A stretch of 64,000 nt of DNA from Melittangium boletus DSM 14713. GTDB taxonomy: Bacteria > Myxococcota > Myxococcia > Myxococcales > Myxococcaceae. The notes below the pieces were generated by a model. It saw only the letters and a program-made list of their open reading frames with translations. It made no database searches and was not told the origin of the DNA. This document shows positions 1 to 8,193 of the stretch, in pieces; position 1 is the stretch's first letter; every line of letters begins with the position of its first letter. A program made the translations under genes and the position numbers. The DNA lies in assembly GCF_002305855.1 (NCBI RefSeq), contig NZ_CP022163.1:8499765-8563764 (forward strand), read 5' to 3'.

Positions 1-978
1 GACATCGCCGTGAGCCTGTCCGTGGCCAGCGCCTCCCTGAGCGCCCATGAGGACGTGGCGGTCACGGTGACCTACACCAACGTGTCGTCCCAGCCCGTGC
101 AGCTGCTCAAGTGGTACGTGCCGGGCAGCGAGAGCGTGCCGGCGGGCCTGTTCCAGGTCACCCGGGATGGCGAGGCCGTCGCGTACATGGGCCCCGAGGT
201 CAAGCGCGTGGCGCCCCGCGCCGAGGACTTCATCACCCTGGCCCCGGGCGAGAGCCTGTCGCGCACCGCGCCCCTGTCGGGCTTCTATGACCTGAGCGCG
301 AGCGGCACCTACTCCGTGCGCTTCGCCGCGCAGGCCGTCAACCAGCACAACGTGGTGCTCACCCGCACCGCGGCGCTCGACTCCAACCTCGTGAGCATGT
401 TCATCGAGGGCCGCTCGAGCCGCCAGCCCGGGTTGCAGGAGCAGGGCACGGTGACGGCCCAGGGCATCTCGTCCGCGAGCAACTGCTCGAGCAGCCGCGC
501 GTCGACCATCACCACGGCCTACAACTCGGCCAAGACGTACGCGAGCAACGCCACGAGCTACCTCAGCACCCTCTCGTCGGGCACCTTGCGCTACACCACC
601 TGGTTCGGCACCTACTCGTCGGGAGGCAAGGACACCGCCTACTCGCACTTCTCGAAGATCAACAGCGCCCTGAGCGCCCAGAACGTCACCGTGGACTGCA
701 GCTGCACCGACTCGGGCACCTACGCCTACGTGTACCCGAACTCGCCCTACAAGATTTACGTGTGCGGCGCCTTCTGGGCCGCGCCCAACACGGGCACGGA
801 CTCGCGCGCGGGCACGCTCATCCACGAGATGAGCCACTTCACCGTGCTCGGTGGCACGGATGACCACGTCTACGGCCAGAGCGGCGCCAAGAACCTCGCG
901 AAGACCAGCCCCACCAAGGCGCTGGATAACGCGGACAACCACGAGTACTTCGCGGAGAACAATCCCGCGCAGAACTGA
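1..978 (+). CDS. M35-family (aspzincin) secreted metalloprotease, 5' end outside window
   Basis: This is the 3' part of a zinc metallopeptidase of the deuterolysin / peptidyl-Lys type, a secreted protein-degrading enzyme. The frame is already open at base 1, so the signal peptide and true start lie upstream. Residues here are counted from the GTG at 10. Residues 1-110 form an Ig-like N-terminal domain. Residues 150-322 are the catalytic domain, with the zinc motif HEMSH at 272-276, followed by the aspzincin signature GTDDHVYG that supplies the third ligand Asp, and a C-terminal NHEYFAEN segment typical of the family. Paired cysteines around 155-250 suit an extracellular enzyme. A rho-independent terminator follows, then a lipoprotein resembling residues 1-110. 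The family is well supported; cleavage specificity (Lys-N-like or other) is not visible. Confidence 0.88.
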   Translation, partial: DIAVSLSVASASLSAHEDVAVTVTYTNVSSQPVQLLKWYVPGSESVPAGLFQVTRDGEAVAYMGPEVKRVAPRAEDFITLAPGESLSRTAPLSGFYDLSASGTYSVRFAAQAVNQHNVVLTRTAALDSNLVSMFIEGRSSRQPGLQEQGTVTAQGISSASNCSSSRASTITTAYNSAKTYASNATSYLSTLSSGTLRYTTWFGTYSSGGKDTAYSHFSKINSALSAQNVTVDCSCTDSGTYAYVYPNSPYKIYVCGAFWAAPNTGTDSRAGTLIHEMSHFTVLGGTDDHVYGQSGAKNLAKTSPTKALDNADNHEYFAENNPAQN

Positions 979-1010
979 GGCGACGGTCCTCCAAAGAAGT
1001 TGATGAGACG

Positions 1011-1043
1011 AACGGGAGCGGCGACGCTCCCGTTTTTCTTTTT
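1011..1043 (+). terminator. Rho-independent terminator of the M35 protease gene
   Basis: A perfect 9-bp stem (1011-1019 with 1026-1034) closes a 6-nt loop and runs into an interrupted T tract at 1033-1043. It starts 32 bases after the protease stop codon, so the next gene probably needs its own promoter. Confidence 0.85.
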
Positions 1044-1093
1044 GGGGGCATGGGGCCACCCCGGCACCGCCCCCTGGAAGGGACATTCGTCCG

Positions 1094-1708
1094 ATGAATC
1101 GTGGATATGCCGGTTGGATCGCCTTGGGCTGTCTGGCGTTGAACGCGGGTGCCTGCAAGCGCGAGGAGCCGGAAGTGAAGCCGCCGGAGGCCGCGCGGCA
1201 GCCCCTGGAGCAGAAGGCGCCGGAGCCGGCCGCCCCGGAGCCCAAGGAGGAGGACACGGCCATGGCGAAGACGACCCTGGATTGCGCGCTGAGCGTGGCG
1301 CCGAGCCTGCGCGTGGGAGAGCCCGTGGAGCTGCGCTTCCAGCTCTCCAACCCGATGAAGGGGCCCGCGTTCGTGCTCAACTGGCGCACGCCGCTCGAGG
1401 GCCTGTGGGGCAATGACTTCGAGGTGACGCGGGACGGCACCGACATCCCCTACCAGGGGCCGATGAAGAAGCGCGCCGATCCCACGGCCGACAACTACGT
1501 CATGCTCTCGCCGGGCGGCTCGGTGAACGGCACGGTGGACCTGTCCAAGGCCTACGACATGAGCAAGCCCGGCAAGTACCGCATCGCCTTCCGGGGTGAG
1601 CTGCTCGACGTGGCGCCGGATCTCTCCCAGGTGGGCCGGCCCATGGACAAGTTCCAGCCCATGAAGGTCGAGTGCGCGGCTGTCGAGACGGTCCTGCGCG
1701 CGGGCTGA
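1094..1708 (+). CDS. Lipoprotein resembling the N-terminal domain of the adjacent M35 protease
   Basis: This 204-residue protein has an N-terminal export signal ending at a probable lipidated Cys21 (NAGAC). A Pro/Glu/Ala-rich tether follows (residues 22-57), then one globular domain (62-200). That domain shares the spaced pattern FxVTRDG..Y.GP.KR..P....L.PG.S.....LS..YD.S..G.Y...F with residues 49-105 of the protease just upstream, so the two are homologous. No catalytic zinc motif is present. It therefore looks like a stand-alone, membrane-anchored copy of the protease's N-terminal (probably pro-) domain, and a role as inhibitor or folding helper is an inference. The ATG at 1094 has a GGAAGGGA ribosome site upstream. 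An older annotation would call it hypothetical. Confidence 0.8.
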   Translation: MNRGYAGWIALGCLALNAGACKREEPEVKPPEAARQPLEQKAPEPAAPEPKEEDTAMAKTTLDCALSVAPSLRVGEPVELRFQLSNPMKGPAFVLNWRTPLEGLWGNDFEVTRDGTDIPYQGPMKKRADPTADNYVMLSPGGSVNGTVDLSKAYDMSKPGKYRIAFRGELLDVAPDLSQVGRPMDKFQPMKVECAAVETVLRAG

Positions 1709-1823
1709 GCCCGGACTCGGCGTACGGGCCCGGTGACTGGACACGCCGGGCCCCTCTTCTCTGGATGCGGATGTCGCGGTGCTCGGGTATGGAGCAATGC
1801 GTCATGTCGCGGGAGGAGAGGTC

Positions 1824-2699
1824 ATGAGTCGTGTTCTGGAGGATCTGCTGGCGCTCCTGAAGTTGGAGCCCATCGAGGAGAACCTGTTCCGTGGCCGGAG
1901 CCAGGATCTCGGCTTCCGGCAGCTCTTCGGAGGACAGGTGCTGGGGCAGTCGCTGTCGGCGGCCAGCCAGACGGTGGACCCCAAGCGCCATGTGCACTCC
2001 ATTCATGGCTACTTCCTGCGCCCCGGGGACGCGAGCCTGCCCGTGGTCTACACGGTGGACCGGGTGCGTGACGGCGGCAGCTTCACCACCCGGCGGGTGC
2101 TCGCCATCCAGAAAGGCGAGTCCATCTTCACGCTCATGGCCTCGTTTCAGGGGGTGGAGGCGGGCTTCGAGCACCAGACGAAGATGCCGAGGGTGCCAGG
2201 GCCCGAGGGGTTGCCCACGGACGTGGAGCTGCTGCGCCGCAACGCCGACCTCATTCCCGAGCGCATCCGCGACAAGTTCCTGTGCGAGAAGCCCATCGAG
2301 CTGCGCCCGGTGACCCACGTGGATCCGTTCAATCCCCAGCCGGGAGAGCCCATCCGCCACGTGTGGTTTCGCGCCGCCGGTCCGCTGCCGGAGGATCCGC
2401 AGGTGCACAAGTACATGCTGGCCTACGCGTCGGACTTCAACCTCATCACCACCGCGCTCCAGCCGCATGGCGCCAGCTACATGCAGCCGCACATGCAGAT
2501 GGCGAGCCTGGACCACTCCCTGTGGTTCCACGGCGACCTGCGTGTGAACGACTGGCTCCTGTACTCCATGGTGAGCCCGTGGGCGGGCAACGCGCGCGCC
2601 CTGTCCTACGGGCATGTCTTCACGCGAGAGGGCCGCCTGGTGGCCACCGTGGCGCAAGAAGGGCTCGTGCGGCTGAGGACGCCTCAGCCCACGACCTGA
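1824..2699 (+). CDS. tesB: Acyl-CoA thioesterase II
   Basis: This cytoplasmic enzyme hydrolyses acyl-CoA to free fatty acid and CoA. The 291-residue protein has the usual TesB length and two hot-dog domains. The N-terminal half carries the recognisable opening LEENLFRG..-type segment, FGGQVLGQSLSAA and the HSIHGYFLRPGD motif (the HSxHxYFLRPG signature). The C-terminal half carries the YASDFNLITTAL and DHSLWFH blocks typical of the family. The start was set at 1824 because GGGAGGAGAG lies just upstream; an in-frame ATG at 1779 would add a 15-residue tail with no family similarity. It stands alone, with no operon partner on either side. Confidence 0.93.
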   Translation: MSRVLEDLLALLKLEPIEENLFRGRSQDLGFRQLFGGQVLGQSLSAASQTVDPKRHVHSIHGYFLRPGDASLPVVYTVDRVRDGGSFTTRRVLAIQKGESIFTLMASFQGVEAGFEHQTKMPRVPGPEGLPTDVELLRRNADLIPERIRDKFLCEKPIELRPVTHVDPFNPQPGEPIRHVWFRAAGPLPEDPQVHKYMLAYASDFNLITTALQPHGASYMQPHMQMASLDHSLWFHGDLRVNDWLLYSMVSPWAGNARALSYGHVFTREGRLVATVAQEGLVRLRTPQPTT

Positions 2700-3104
2700 A
2701 CCGAATGACGTCTGGACGGTGTGCCCCGGCTTCCGGGTGGCGCGCCGTCCGGCCCCCGTGCATCTGGACCGCGCGTCCTCCGTGCCCGCGCCCATGTGGC
2801 GTGTGAGCCGTCGCGGCGGTACCGGAAACCCTTCCCTCCATTCGAGCCTCTGACGCCACCGGCCGCGCTTGCGGTCAGGGTGGACGTGTGGCGTCCATTC
2901 GTGCCGACGCCAGGAACACGGAGCCCGGGTGGCAAGGGCTCAAGCCGCTTTCTCGCTGCTCGGCCATGGGAGGGCCCACGCGCGACCGGGAAGGGTGGGT
3001 CCCCTTGTCCCTCTAGGGAAGAGGCGAAGAACGTACCGCCCACGACTGGCCGTCCCCTCGTGCTTCTCTGCAAGAGCAGGATGTCTTGCCTCGGCCATCT
3101 GTCT

Positions 3105-3125
3105 TCCCCTAGCGCATCTAGGGGA
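3105..3125. repeat. 8-bp inverted repeat, 5-nt spacer
   Basis: Arms TCCCCTAG (3105-3112) and CTAGGGGA (3118-3125) pair perfectly around CGCAT. CTAG is rare in GC-rich genomes, so a symmetric pair stands out. Function is unknown; it could be an operator or part of a transcript hairpin. Confidence 0.6.
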
Positions 3126-3181
3126 GAGCGGAAGAGTGAGCTGGGAATCGACAGCAAGCGCATTCGCGCCGGACCCGCGCC

Positions 3182-3200
3182 CACATAGATAAACTATGTG
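3182..3200. repeat. 7-bp inverted repeat, 5-nt spacer
   Basis: Arms CACATAG (3182-3188) and CTATGTG (3194-3200) surround ATAAA, at the edge of the AT-rich stretch. It has the shape of a dimeric-regulator operator, but no promoter elements can be assigned around it. Confidence 0.55.
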
Positions 3201-3241
3201 AGTCTTGAGTTGATTCCTGCTCATTATTGCTGGTGATTTTT

Positions 3242-3285
3242 ATGTCTGTGTTTGTGTTTTGTTTGGGAAAAACAAACACAGACAT
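3242..3285. repeat. 14-bp perfect inverted repeat downstream of the importer operon
   Basis: Arms at 3242-3255 and 3272-3285 are perfect complements over 14 bp and extend inward by 3 more pairs after one mismatch. The stem is AT-rich. It lies 17 bases past the stop codon of the minus-strand substrate-binding protein gene, so it probably ends or protects that mRNA. On neither strand is the stem followed by a T tract, so it is not a textbook intrinsic terminator. Confidence 0.7.
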
Positions 3286-3301
3286 GGTGCAATGCGAGGA
3301 T

Positions 3302-4318
3302 TTACTTGGCGTTGTCGAGGCCGGTAATGAGGAAGTCATCCACGGAAGGTGCCTTGTCGATGAGGCCCAGCTCCACGAGCTGCCGCCCCAGCGTCTCCCA
3401 CCGCTCGCGGCTCATCGTGCCCAGGCCCTTCGCACGCGTCTCCTCCGTCTCGATGAGCGGCTTTTGCGCCTGGGCCGCCCCCGCGAAGGTCTCCGCGTCC
3501 ATCGCGGTGTTCAGCTTGCCCATCACCGCGTTGGTGGGCGCGGGATCATCCAGGTAGGCCCGCCAGCCCTCGCGCGCCGCCGCGACGAAATCCTTCACTC
3601 GCGCGGGCTGCTCCTTCCAGAGGGCGCTCCGGGTGATGACCACGGTCGTGTAGGGGTTGAAGCCCTCATCGGCCACGAGGAACACGGAGGGGTCCGCGCC
3701 CAGCCGCCGCGCGGCGAGGGGCTCCGAGGTGATGAAGCATTGCTGGGCGAAATCCTTGTCCGCCACGAAGCGCGCCACGCCCCCGTCGTAGGGCACCACC
3801 TTCACCTTGTCGAAACCGTACTTCTTCTTGAGGAACGCGGCGTAGGGCAGGCCGGGCTCCAGTGCCACCGTTCCCGAGCTGAGAATGTCCTGGATGCCCT
3901 TGGCCCCTCGCGAGGCGTGGGCCATGAGGGCTTGTGGCGAGGTCTGGTACACCGCGAACAGCGCGAGGATGTCCACGCCGCGCGTCCGGGCGGTGAGGAT
4001 CTCGTCGGCGCCGGCGACCCCGAAGTCCACCTGGCCCGAGGCCACCATCTGCACCACCGGCACGCCCGCTCCTCCGCCCTGGATGGTGACGTCCATCCCC
4101 GCGCGCTTGAAGAGGCCTCGATCCCGCGCGGCGTAGAAACCTCCGAACTCGGGCTCGGGCACCCAGTTGAGCGCCAGCTTGACGGGCGTCATCTTCACCG
4201 CGCTCGCCGTGTCCGCCGTTCCCTCCGCCTTCGGCGCGCTTTCCTTGGAGCGGGAGCAGGCCCCTCCCATCAGCATCAGCGCCAGCCCGCCCAGCACTCC
4301 AACAAGACGTCCCCTCAT
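3302..4318 (-). CDS. ABC importer substrate-binding lipoprotein, NMT1/SsuA-like
   Basis: This is the periplasm-facing binding component of a three-gene importer encoded with the permease and ATPase upstream on the same strand. The 338-residue protein has a lipoprotein signal (residues 1-21, ending GGAC), then the NMT1/THI5-like opening KLALNWVPEPEFGGFYAARDRG, with GxGVPVVQMVASGQVDFGV in the first lobe. This family binds thiamine pyrimidine precursors, alkanesulfonates, nitrate or similar small molecules; the FGGFYAARDRGLF pattern resembles ThiY/NMT1 more than SsuA, but the ligand cannot be settled from sequence. No TPP riboswitch was recognised upstream of the operon. The gap to the permease stop is 31 bases. 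Confidence 0.85.
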   Translation of the reverse strand: MRGRLVGVLGGLALMLMGGACSRSKESAPKAEGTADTASAVKMTPVKLALNWVPEPEFGGFYAARDRGLFKRAGMDVTIQGGGAGVPVVQMVASGQVDFGVAGADEILTARTRGVDILALFAVYQTSPQALMAHASRGAKGIQDILSSGTVALEPGLPYAAFLKKKYGFDKVKVVPYDGGVARFVADKDFAQQCFITSEPLAARRLGADPSVFLVADEGFNPYTTVVITRSALWKEQPARVKDFVAAAREGWRAYLDDPAPTNAVMGKLNTAMDAETFAGAAQAQKPLIETEETRAKGLGTMSRERWETLGRQLVELGLIDKAPSVDDFLITGLDNAK

Positions 4319-4349
4319 ATGTGGTTTTCCTCCAGGAAGAAGCGGTGGT

Positions 4350-5135
4350 TCACGTGCCCGTGGCCGATGGATGCCAGCGCCGCAGCAGCCGCCAGCCGCT
4401 CAGGTTCACCGCGCCGAAGAGTGCCAGCCCCAGCACCGAGGCCACCAGCACGGCGGCGAAGAGCAGATCCGTGCGCAACTGCCGGTACGCGGTCAGCACC
4501 AGGATGCCCAGGCCCGCGGCGTCCTCGGAGAACCCCGCGACGAACTCGCCCACGATGGCGCCGATGACCGCCAGCCCCGAGGCCACCTTCAGCCCGGTGA
4601 AGAGCTGCGGCAGCGCGGCCGGAAGCTCCAGCTTCCACAACGTGGCGAGCCGCCGGGCGCCGTACAGGTGGAACAGATCCCTCAGCGCGGGCTCCACCGA
4701 GCGCAGTCCGGTGAGCGTGTTGGTGATGACGGGGAAGAGCGAGACGATGAAGGAGGACACGGCCACGGCGCGCGTCCCCGGGCCGAACCACAGCACCAGC
4801 AGGGGAGCGATGGCCACGATGGGGACCGTCTGCAACAGGAGCGTGTAGGGGTAGAAGGCCCGCTCCAACAGCCGCGAGGACGCCAGGAGGATGGCGGTGA
4901 GTACGCCCAGGGTGGCGCTCAGCGCGAAGCCCAGCAGCGAGGCCAGCCCCGTGGTGAGCATCGCGTTCCACAGGGTCCGGGACTCGTGCACTCCGGCGGC
5001 GGCGATGGCGGACGGGGGTGGCAGGAGCCATGGCTGGATGTGGAGCACCCGCGTCAGCCCTTCCCAGAGCCCCAGCAGGAGGACGAGCGCGGCCAGGGGC
5101 GGTCCCGCCCGGCGCAGCAGCGCGGACTTCATCAT
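4350..5135 (-). CDS. ABC importer permease, SsuC/ThiX-like
   Basis: This 261-residue inner-membrane protein of the BPD_transp_1 class has about six hydrophobic segments and forms the channel of the importer. The cytoplasmic EAA loop that docks the ATPase is visible near residues 150-175 (EPALRDLFHLYGARR followed by LPAALPQLFTGLK). Length is normal for SsuC/TauC/ThiX. Its ATG overlaps the ATPase stop by four bases (ATGA), indicating translational coupling; the binding-protein gene follows. The substrate is undetermined. Confidence 0.88.
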   Translation of the reverse strand: MMKSALLRRAGPPLAALVLLLGLWEGLTRVLHIQPWLLPPPSAIAAAGVHESRTLWNAMLTTGLASLLGFALSATLGVLTAILLASSRLLERAFYPYTLLLQTVPIVAIAPLLVLWFGPGTRAVAVSSFIVSLFPVITNTLTGLRSVEPALRDLFHLYGARRLATLWKLELPAALPQLFTGLKVASGLAVIGAIVGEFVAGFSEDAAGLGILVLTAYRQLRTDLLFAAVLVASVLGLALFGAVNLSGWRLLRRWHPSATGT

Positions 5136-5950
5136 TCGGTGTCTCCCCGCTCCAGCGCTCGCTGGAGCAGTCCCAGTTCATGCGCGAAGCCGGGTTCGGC
5201 GCGCAGGGACGGGCCTCGCTCGGCGGGCAGCTCGAGCGTGCGATCCAACATCACCCGCGCGGGCCGCCGCGATAGCACCACGACCCGCTCGGCCAGGTAG
5301 GTGGCCTCGGACAGGGAGTGGGTGACGAAGAGGACCGTCATGCCCAGTTCCTTCCACAGCGCGCGCAGTTGATCATCCAGCCGGTTGCGCGTGAGTTCGT
5401 CCAGCGCGGCGAAGGGCTCGTCCAGGAGCAGCAACCGGGGGCGGGTGACGAGCGCCCGGGCCAGTGACACGCGCATGCGCATGCCGCCGGACAACTGGGC
5501 CGGGTAGCGCGCCAGGGCGTCCCCGAGTCCCACTTCGCCGAGCAGGGTCCGCGCCGCCTCGTGCCGGGCCGATTCGGCGACTCCCGCGAGCTCCAGCGGC
5601 AGGGCCACGTTGTCCAGCACCGTGCGCCAGGGCAACAGGTGCGCGTCCTGGAAGACGTAGGCGATGGGACTGCGCGTGCCCCGGGTGCGCTCGAGGGAGG
5701 GCGAGAAGGAGAGGGTGCCCGCCTCCGGGGTGTCCAGTCCCGCCACCAGGCGCAGCAGCGTGGATTTACCACAGCCGGAAGGACCCACCAGGGCCACGAA
5801 GGCGCCCGCGGAGAGGTCCAGATCCAGTCCCGACAGGACGCTCGCCCCGCCCGGGAACGAGCGCCGCAGCCCCTCGAGCCGCACGCGCACGCCCCCCCTG
5901 CCGTCATCGGGCACCACGGGAGCGGGGGAGTCCGGGCTGGAGGAAGTCAT
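5132..5950 (-). CDS. ABC importer ATPase, SsuB/ThiZ-like
   Basis: This is the first gene of the importer operon and supplies ATP hydrolysis. It has Walker A GPSGCGKST, the Q-loop in YVFQDAHLLPW, signature LSGGMRMRVSLARAL, Walker B LLLLDEPFAALDE and switch His in VTHSLSEA. The YVFQDxxLLPW form is characteristic of the nitrate/sulfonate/taurine ATPase group. The start at 5950 is chosen because upstream in-frame codons up to 6034 add 28 residues of low-complexity Arg/Pro sequence with no ABC homology; no strong ribosome site decides it. The 3' end overlaps the permease start. Confidence 0.88.
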   Translation of the reverse strand: MTSSSPDSPAPVVPDDGRGGVRVRLEGLRRSFPGGASVLSGLDLDLSAGAFVALVGPSGCGKSTLLRLVAGLDTPEAGTLSFSPSLERTRGTRSPIAYVFQDAHLLPWRTVLDNVALPLELAGVAESARHEAARTLLGEVGLGDALARYPAQLSGGMRMRVSLARALVTRPRLLLLDEPFAALDELTRNRLDDQLRALWKELGMTVLFVTHSLSEATYLAERVVVLSRRPARVMLDRTLELPAERGPSLRAEPGFAHELGLLQRALERGDTE

Positions 5951-6074
5951 GTCGGGCCAGGGTTCTAACCGCGTGGCACGCCGGGGCCAACCTCCACGTG
6001 GCGGCTCGTGCACATCCCGTGAAGGGCGTTGCACGCCCCGGGGGTGGCTCTACTGGGGGCCGTGCCGTGAGGTG

Positions 6075-6383
6075 ATGATGAAGCCGCTGCTGGTCCTGCT
6101 GGTGCTGCTGTCCGCTCCCGCCTTCGCGGCGGGGCGTCCGACCTCCGTGTTGTGGGCTTGCCCCGGGTACGTGGCTCCCCCGCAGTTCGTATGGTCCAGG
6201 GTCAGCGAGCTGGCGGGCCTCACTCGTGTAGGCACCGCCTATGTGGCCCGCATGGGCCCGCGAGAGTCAGACGTCCTCGGCTCGACTCACCGCTGCGGGA
6301 GGTCGCGGTGGCGGTCGTACTCGGGGTGCCCTGGAGTCCATATGGCCGCTACTTGCCCGGCCGGAATGTCCCCTTGGAAGTGA
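6075..6383 (+). pseudogene. 5' fragment of a secreted-protein gene
   Basis: The frame opens with a clean signal peptide (residues 1-20: short basic start, hydrophobic core, AFAAG cleavage region), then about 40 residues with normal GC-biased codons up to roughly base 6262. Beyond this the frame becomes Arg/Ser/Gly-rich and stops at 6383, while the opposite strand becomes coding-like. The simplest reading is a gene whose 3' part was replaced by another fragment. The protein family is not recognised. Confidence 0.45.
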
Positions 6384-6505
6384 ATCTCCAGTCCCGGCTC
6401 CTCAAGCCCCAGCTCCAGGCCGATGAAGAACGCGCGCACACCCGGGTGGATGTAGTGCTCCTCCTCGCCCTGTGGCTCGTGAGTTAGGGTTTGCCGTCCC
6501 GCAAC
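6287..6505 (-). pseudogene. 3' fragment of an unidentified gene
   Basis: Read on the minus strand, 73 codons are open between an in-frame TAG at 6506-6508 and a TGA at 6287-6289. The peptide is clearly protein-like (segments such as YIHPGVRAFFIGLELG, EIHFQGDIPAG and TPGHPEYDRHRDLPQR), yet the only internal start is a GTG about 16 codons in. It therefore looks like the carboxyl end of a gene cut off from its beginning. I do not recognise the family; beside a polymorphic-toxin locus, a decayed immunity gene is one possibility. Confidence 0.5.
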
Positions 6506-6545
6506 CTATCCTTCGGGGCTAATGCTCCTGGGGGAGGCCAGCGCC

Positions 6546-8186
6546 ATGTTGAACAAGCACCCGAGTCCTGCGGTGGGGGAGGGCGGCGGAATTCAGCCCG
6601 AGGTCCGGCGGGGTCCGCCACCGTGGGCGCTGGCCGGGGCCCTCTGGCTCATTGTCCTGTTTCTCCATGCGGCCTGTGCGTCGCAGGGGCCCGCTGCGAG
6701 GAGGGGGTCCGGGGGCGGCCGGGCAGGTAACGAGGCTGTGGAGAGCGAGGCGCGCTCGGCGCCGAGGGAGCTGCAGCCAGTGCTTGTTGTGTACGCGGCC
6801 GAGGTGGAGGCGCGCGGCAGCACGCGGGTGGTGGCCGTCACGCGGGAGGAGTACCAGCGCGCGGTTGTGCAGCGCCTCCAGCACCACCAGGTGCAGGGCA
6901 CTCCCCAGGAGGCCGCGCAGGGGCTTCTGCAGGCCATGCCCGAGGAGGAGCTGCTCGCCGAGGTGTACCGGGACAGGGTCCTCACGCTGGTGCCCCTCAC
7001 CGACAAGGGCTCGCTCGTGCCCGAGGCCGAGGCGGCGCTCAAAGAGAAGTACCTCCGGTGGTGCCAGCCGCGCGGTGGTGGTGACTGCCTAGGCCTCTTC
7101 ACGGATGGGCCCTACCTGCGCACCGACGACAGGCGCACCCTGGCGCTCGCCCTTGCCTTCGGAGGAGTTCTCGACGAGACGCGAGCGGCCCTCGGGCGCG
7201 AGCTCAGCCCGCAGGCACTGCTCTCCTCGCTGGTGTGGGCGGCGGGCCTGTACCTGGCGCTCTGGCTACTACCAGAGCCGAGCACGAAGGCAGTGGCGGC
7301 CGCGCTCTCCGTAGTGCTGCTGGCCTGGTTGGGCGTGGACGCCATGTGGGGCCTCACGGACGGGTGGGCCCGCATGGCGCACGCGGCGCACGAGGCCACC
7401 ACCTTCGAGGAACTGCGCGATGCCGGCGAGGCCTTCGGCAAGCGCATAGGGACGGACGCAGCCCGAGCCCTCATTCTCGCGGTGGCCACCCTCACCGGGC
7501 GGACGTTGGGCGAGGTGGCCACGCACCTGCGCTCGCTGCCCAGGTTCAACCAGGTGCAGGCCCAGTGGGCGGCCCAGGGCATGGAGGGCTCGGTGGCGGT
7601 GGCGATGGAGGAAGCCGCCGCGGTGGAGGTCGTGGTGGAGCAGCGCCGCGCCCTCGTCGTCCTCACCTCCTCGCAGGCGCCCGTCGCCATCAACGTCCTG
7701 GCGCGGAGTGGCAGCTCGGGAGCCGGTGGAGGGCACTCGGGCACCGTGGCCATCCAGCACCGCGGGGGCAACAAGCAGGTCATCCTCAGCAACGGCGAGC
7801 GGTGGCACCTCCCGCGAGGCAAGAGCTACAGGGACATTCCGACGCGGGACTCGCTGGGCGACGATCTGCAGGCGGCCGTGAGGGAGGAGGCGGCGAAGTG
7901 GTCCCGAGCGTTGCTGACCGATGACGAGGCGCGGGCCATCGACTCGATGCGGCGCGCTGGAAAGGAGCACCGGGCAAGCCTGCTCGAGCGACAGGCTCGT
8001 GGGCGATGGGTCGAGAGACAAGTGGCCAACCGCTTCCAGAACCTGACTTGGAACAGTCGGGGCGTAGACGTCACCGGCCCTGGAGGCCAGAGCTACCACT
8101 ACGAGATCTTGTCTGGTACGGAGTCGAACTTCGCGCTGCATGGGCGCCGGATGGCGAGCACCTTTTTCCGCATGATCTTCTTCTGA
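6546..8186 (+). CDS. SitA-like lipoprotein polymorphic toxin
   Basis: This 546-residue protein is built like the myxobacterial Sit toxins, lipoproteins passed between kin cells by TraA/TraB outer-membrane exchange that kill recipients lacking immunity. It has a lipoprotein signal ending in HAAC (Cys44), a long shared N-terminal region, and a hydrophobic hairpin near residues 210-265. A helical stretch follows, then a C-terminal module from about residue 390 with GVDVTGPGG..YHYEILSGT near the end, compatible with a nuclease-like toxin but unproven. ATG 6546 is preferred over 6522 because GGGGGAGG sits before it. The probable immunity gene starts 7 bases after the stop. Assignment to the SitA5 group is from memory of the N-terminal region. 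Confidence 0.7.
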   Translation: MLNKHPSPAVGEGGGIQPEVRRGPPPWALAGALWLIVLFLHAACASQGPAARRGSGGGRAGNEAVESEARSAPRELQPVLVVYAAEVEARGSTRVVAVTREEYQRAVVQRLQHHQVQGTPQEAAQGLLQAMPEEELLAEVYRDRVLTLVPLTDKGSLVPEAEAALKEKYLRWCQPRGGGDCLGLFTDGPYLRTDDRRTLALALAFGGVLDETRAALGRELSPQALLSSLVWAAGLYLALWLLPEPSTKAVAAALSVVLLAWLGVDAMWGLTDGWARMAHAAHEATTFEELRDAGEAFGKRIGTDAARALILAVATLTGRTLGEVATHLRSLPRFNQVQAQWAAQGMEGSVAVAMEEAAAVEVVVEQRRALVVLTSSQAPVAINVLARSGSSGAGGGHSGTVAIQHRGGNKQVILSNGERWHLPRGKSYRDIPTRDSLGDDLQAAVREEAAKWSRALLTDDEARAIDSMRRAGKEHRASLLERQARGRWVERQVANRFQNLTWNSRGVDVTGPGGQSYHYEILSGTESNFALHGRRMASTFFRMIFF

Positions 8187-8193
8187 GGGCCAC

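Larger units (their letters stand above)
2700..3301. other. Gene-free interval with three hairpins and an AT-rich end
   Basis: About 600 bases between tesB and the convergent importer operon contain no believable gene: open frames here are Arg/Pro/Gly-rich and match no family I recognise. The first 480 bases are GC-rich. From about 3180 to 3290 composition turns sharply AT-rich, unlike the rest of the window. Three separate inverted repeats lie between 3105 and 3285 and are listed individually. Confidence 0.6.

Noticed and set aside
2700..3190. Short Pro/Arg/Gly-rich open frames in the gap after tesB
   Set aside because: No start with a ribosome site, no conserved pattern, and the composition is that of random GC-rich frames.
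3242..3285. The 14-bp inverted repeat as a standard rho-independent terminator
   Set aside because: Neither strand has a T tract after the stem and the stem is AT-rich, so only a general hairpin role is claimed.
5951..6070. A possible TPP riboswitch upstream of the NMT1/ThiY-like importer
   Set aside because: The expected CUGAGA and ACCUGAUCUGGAUAAU-type elements were looked for on the minus strand and are absent.
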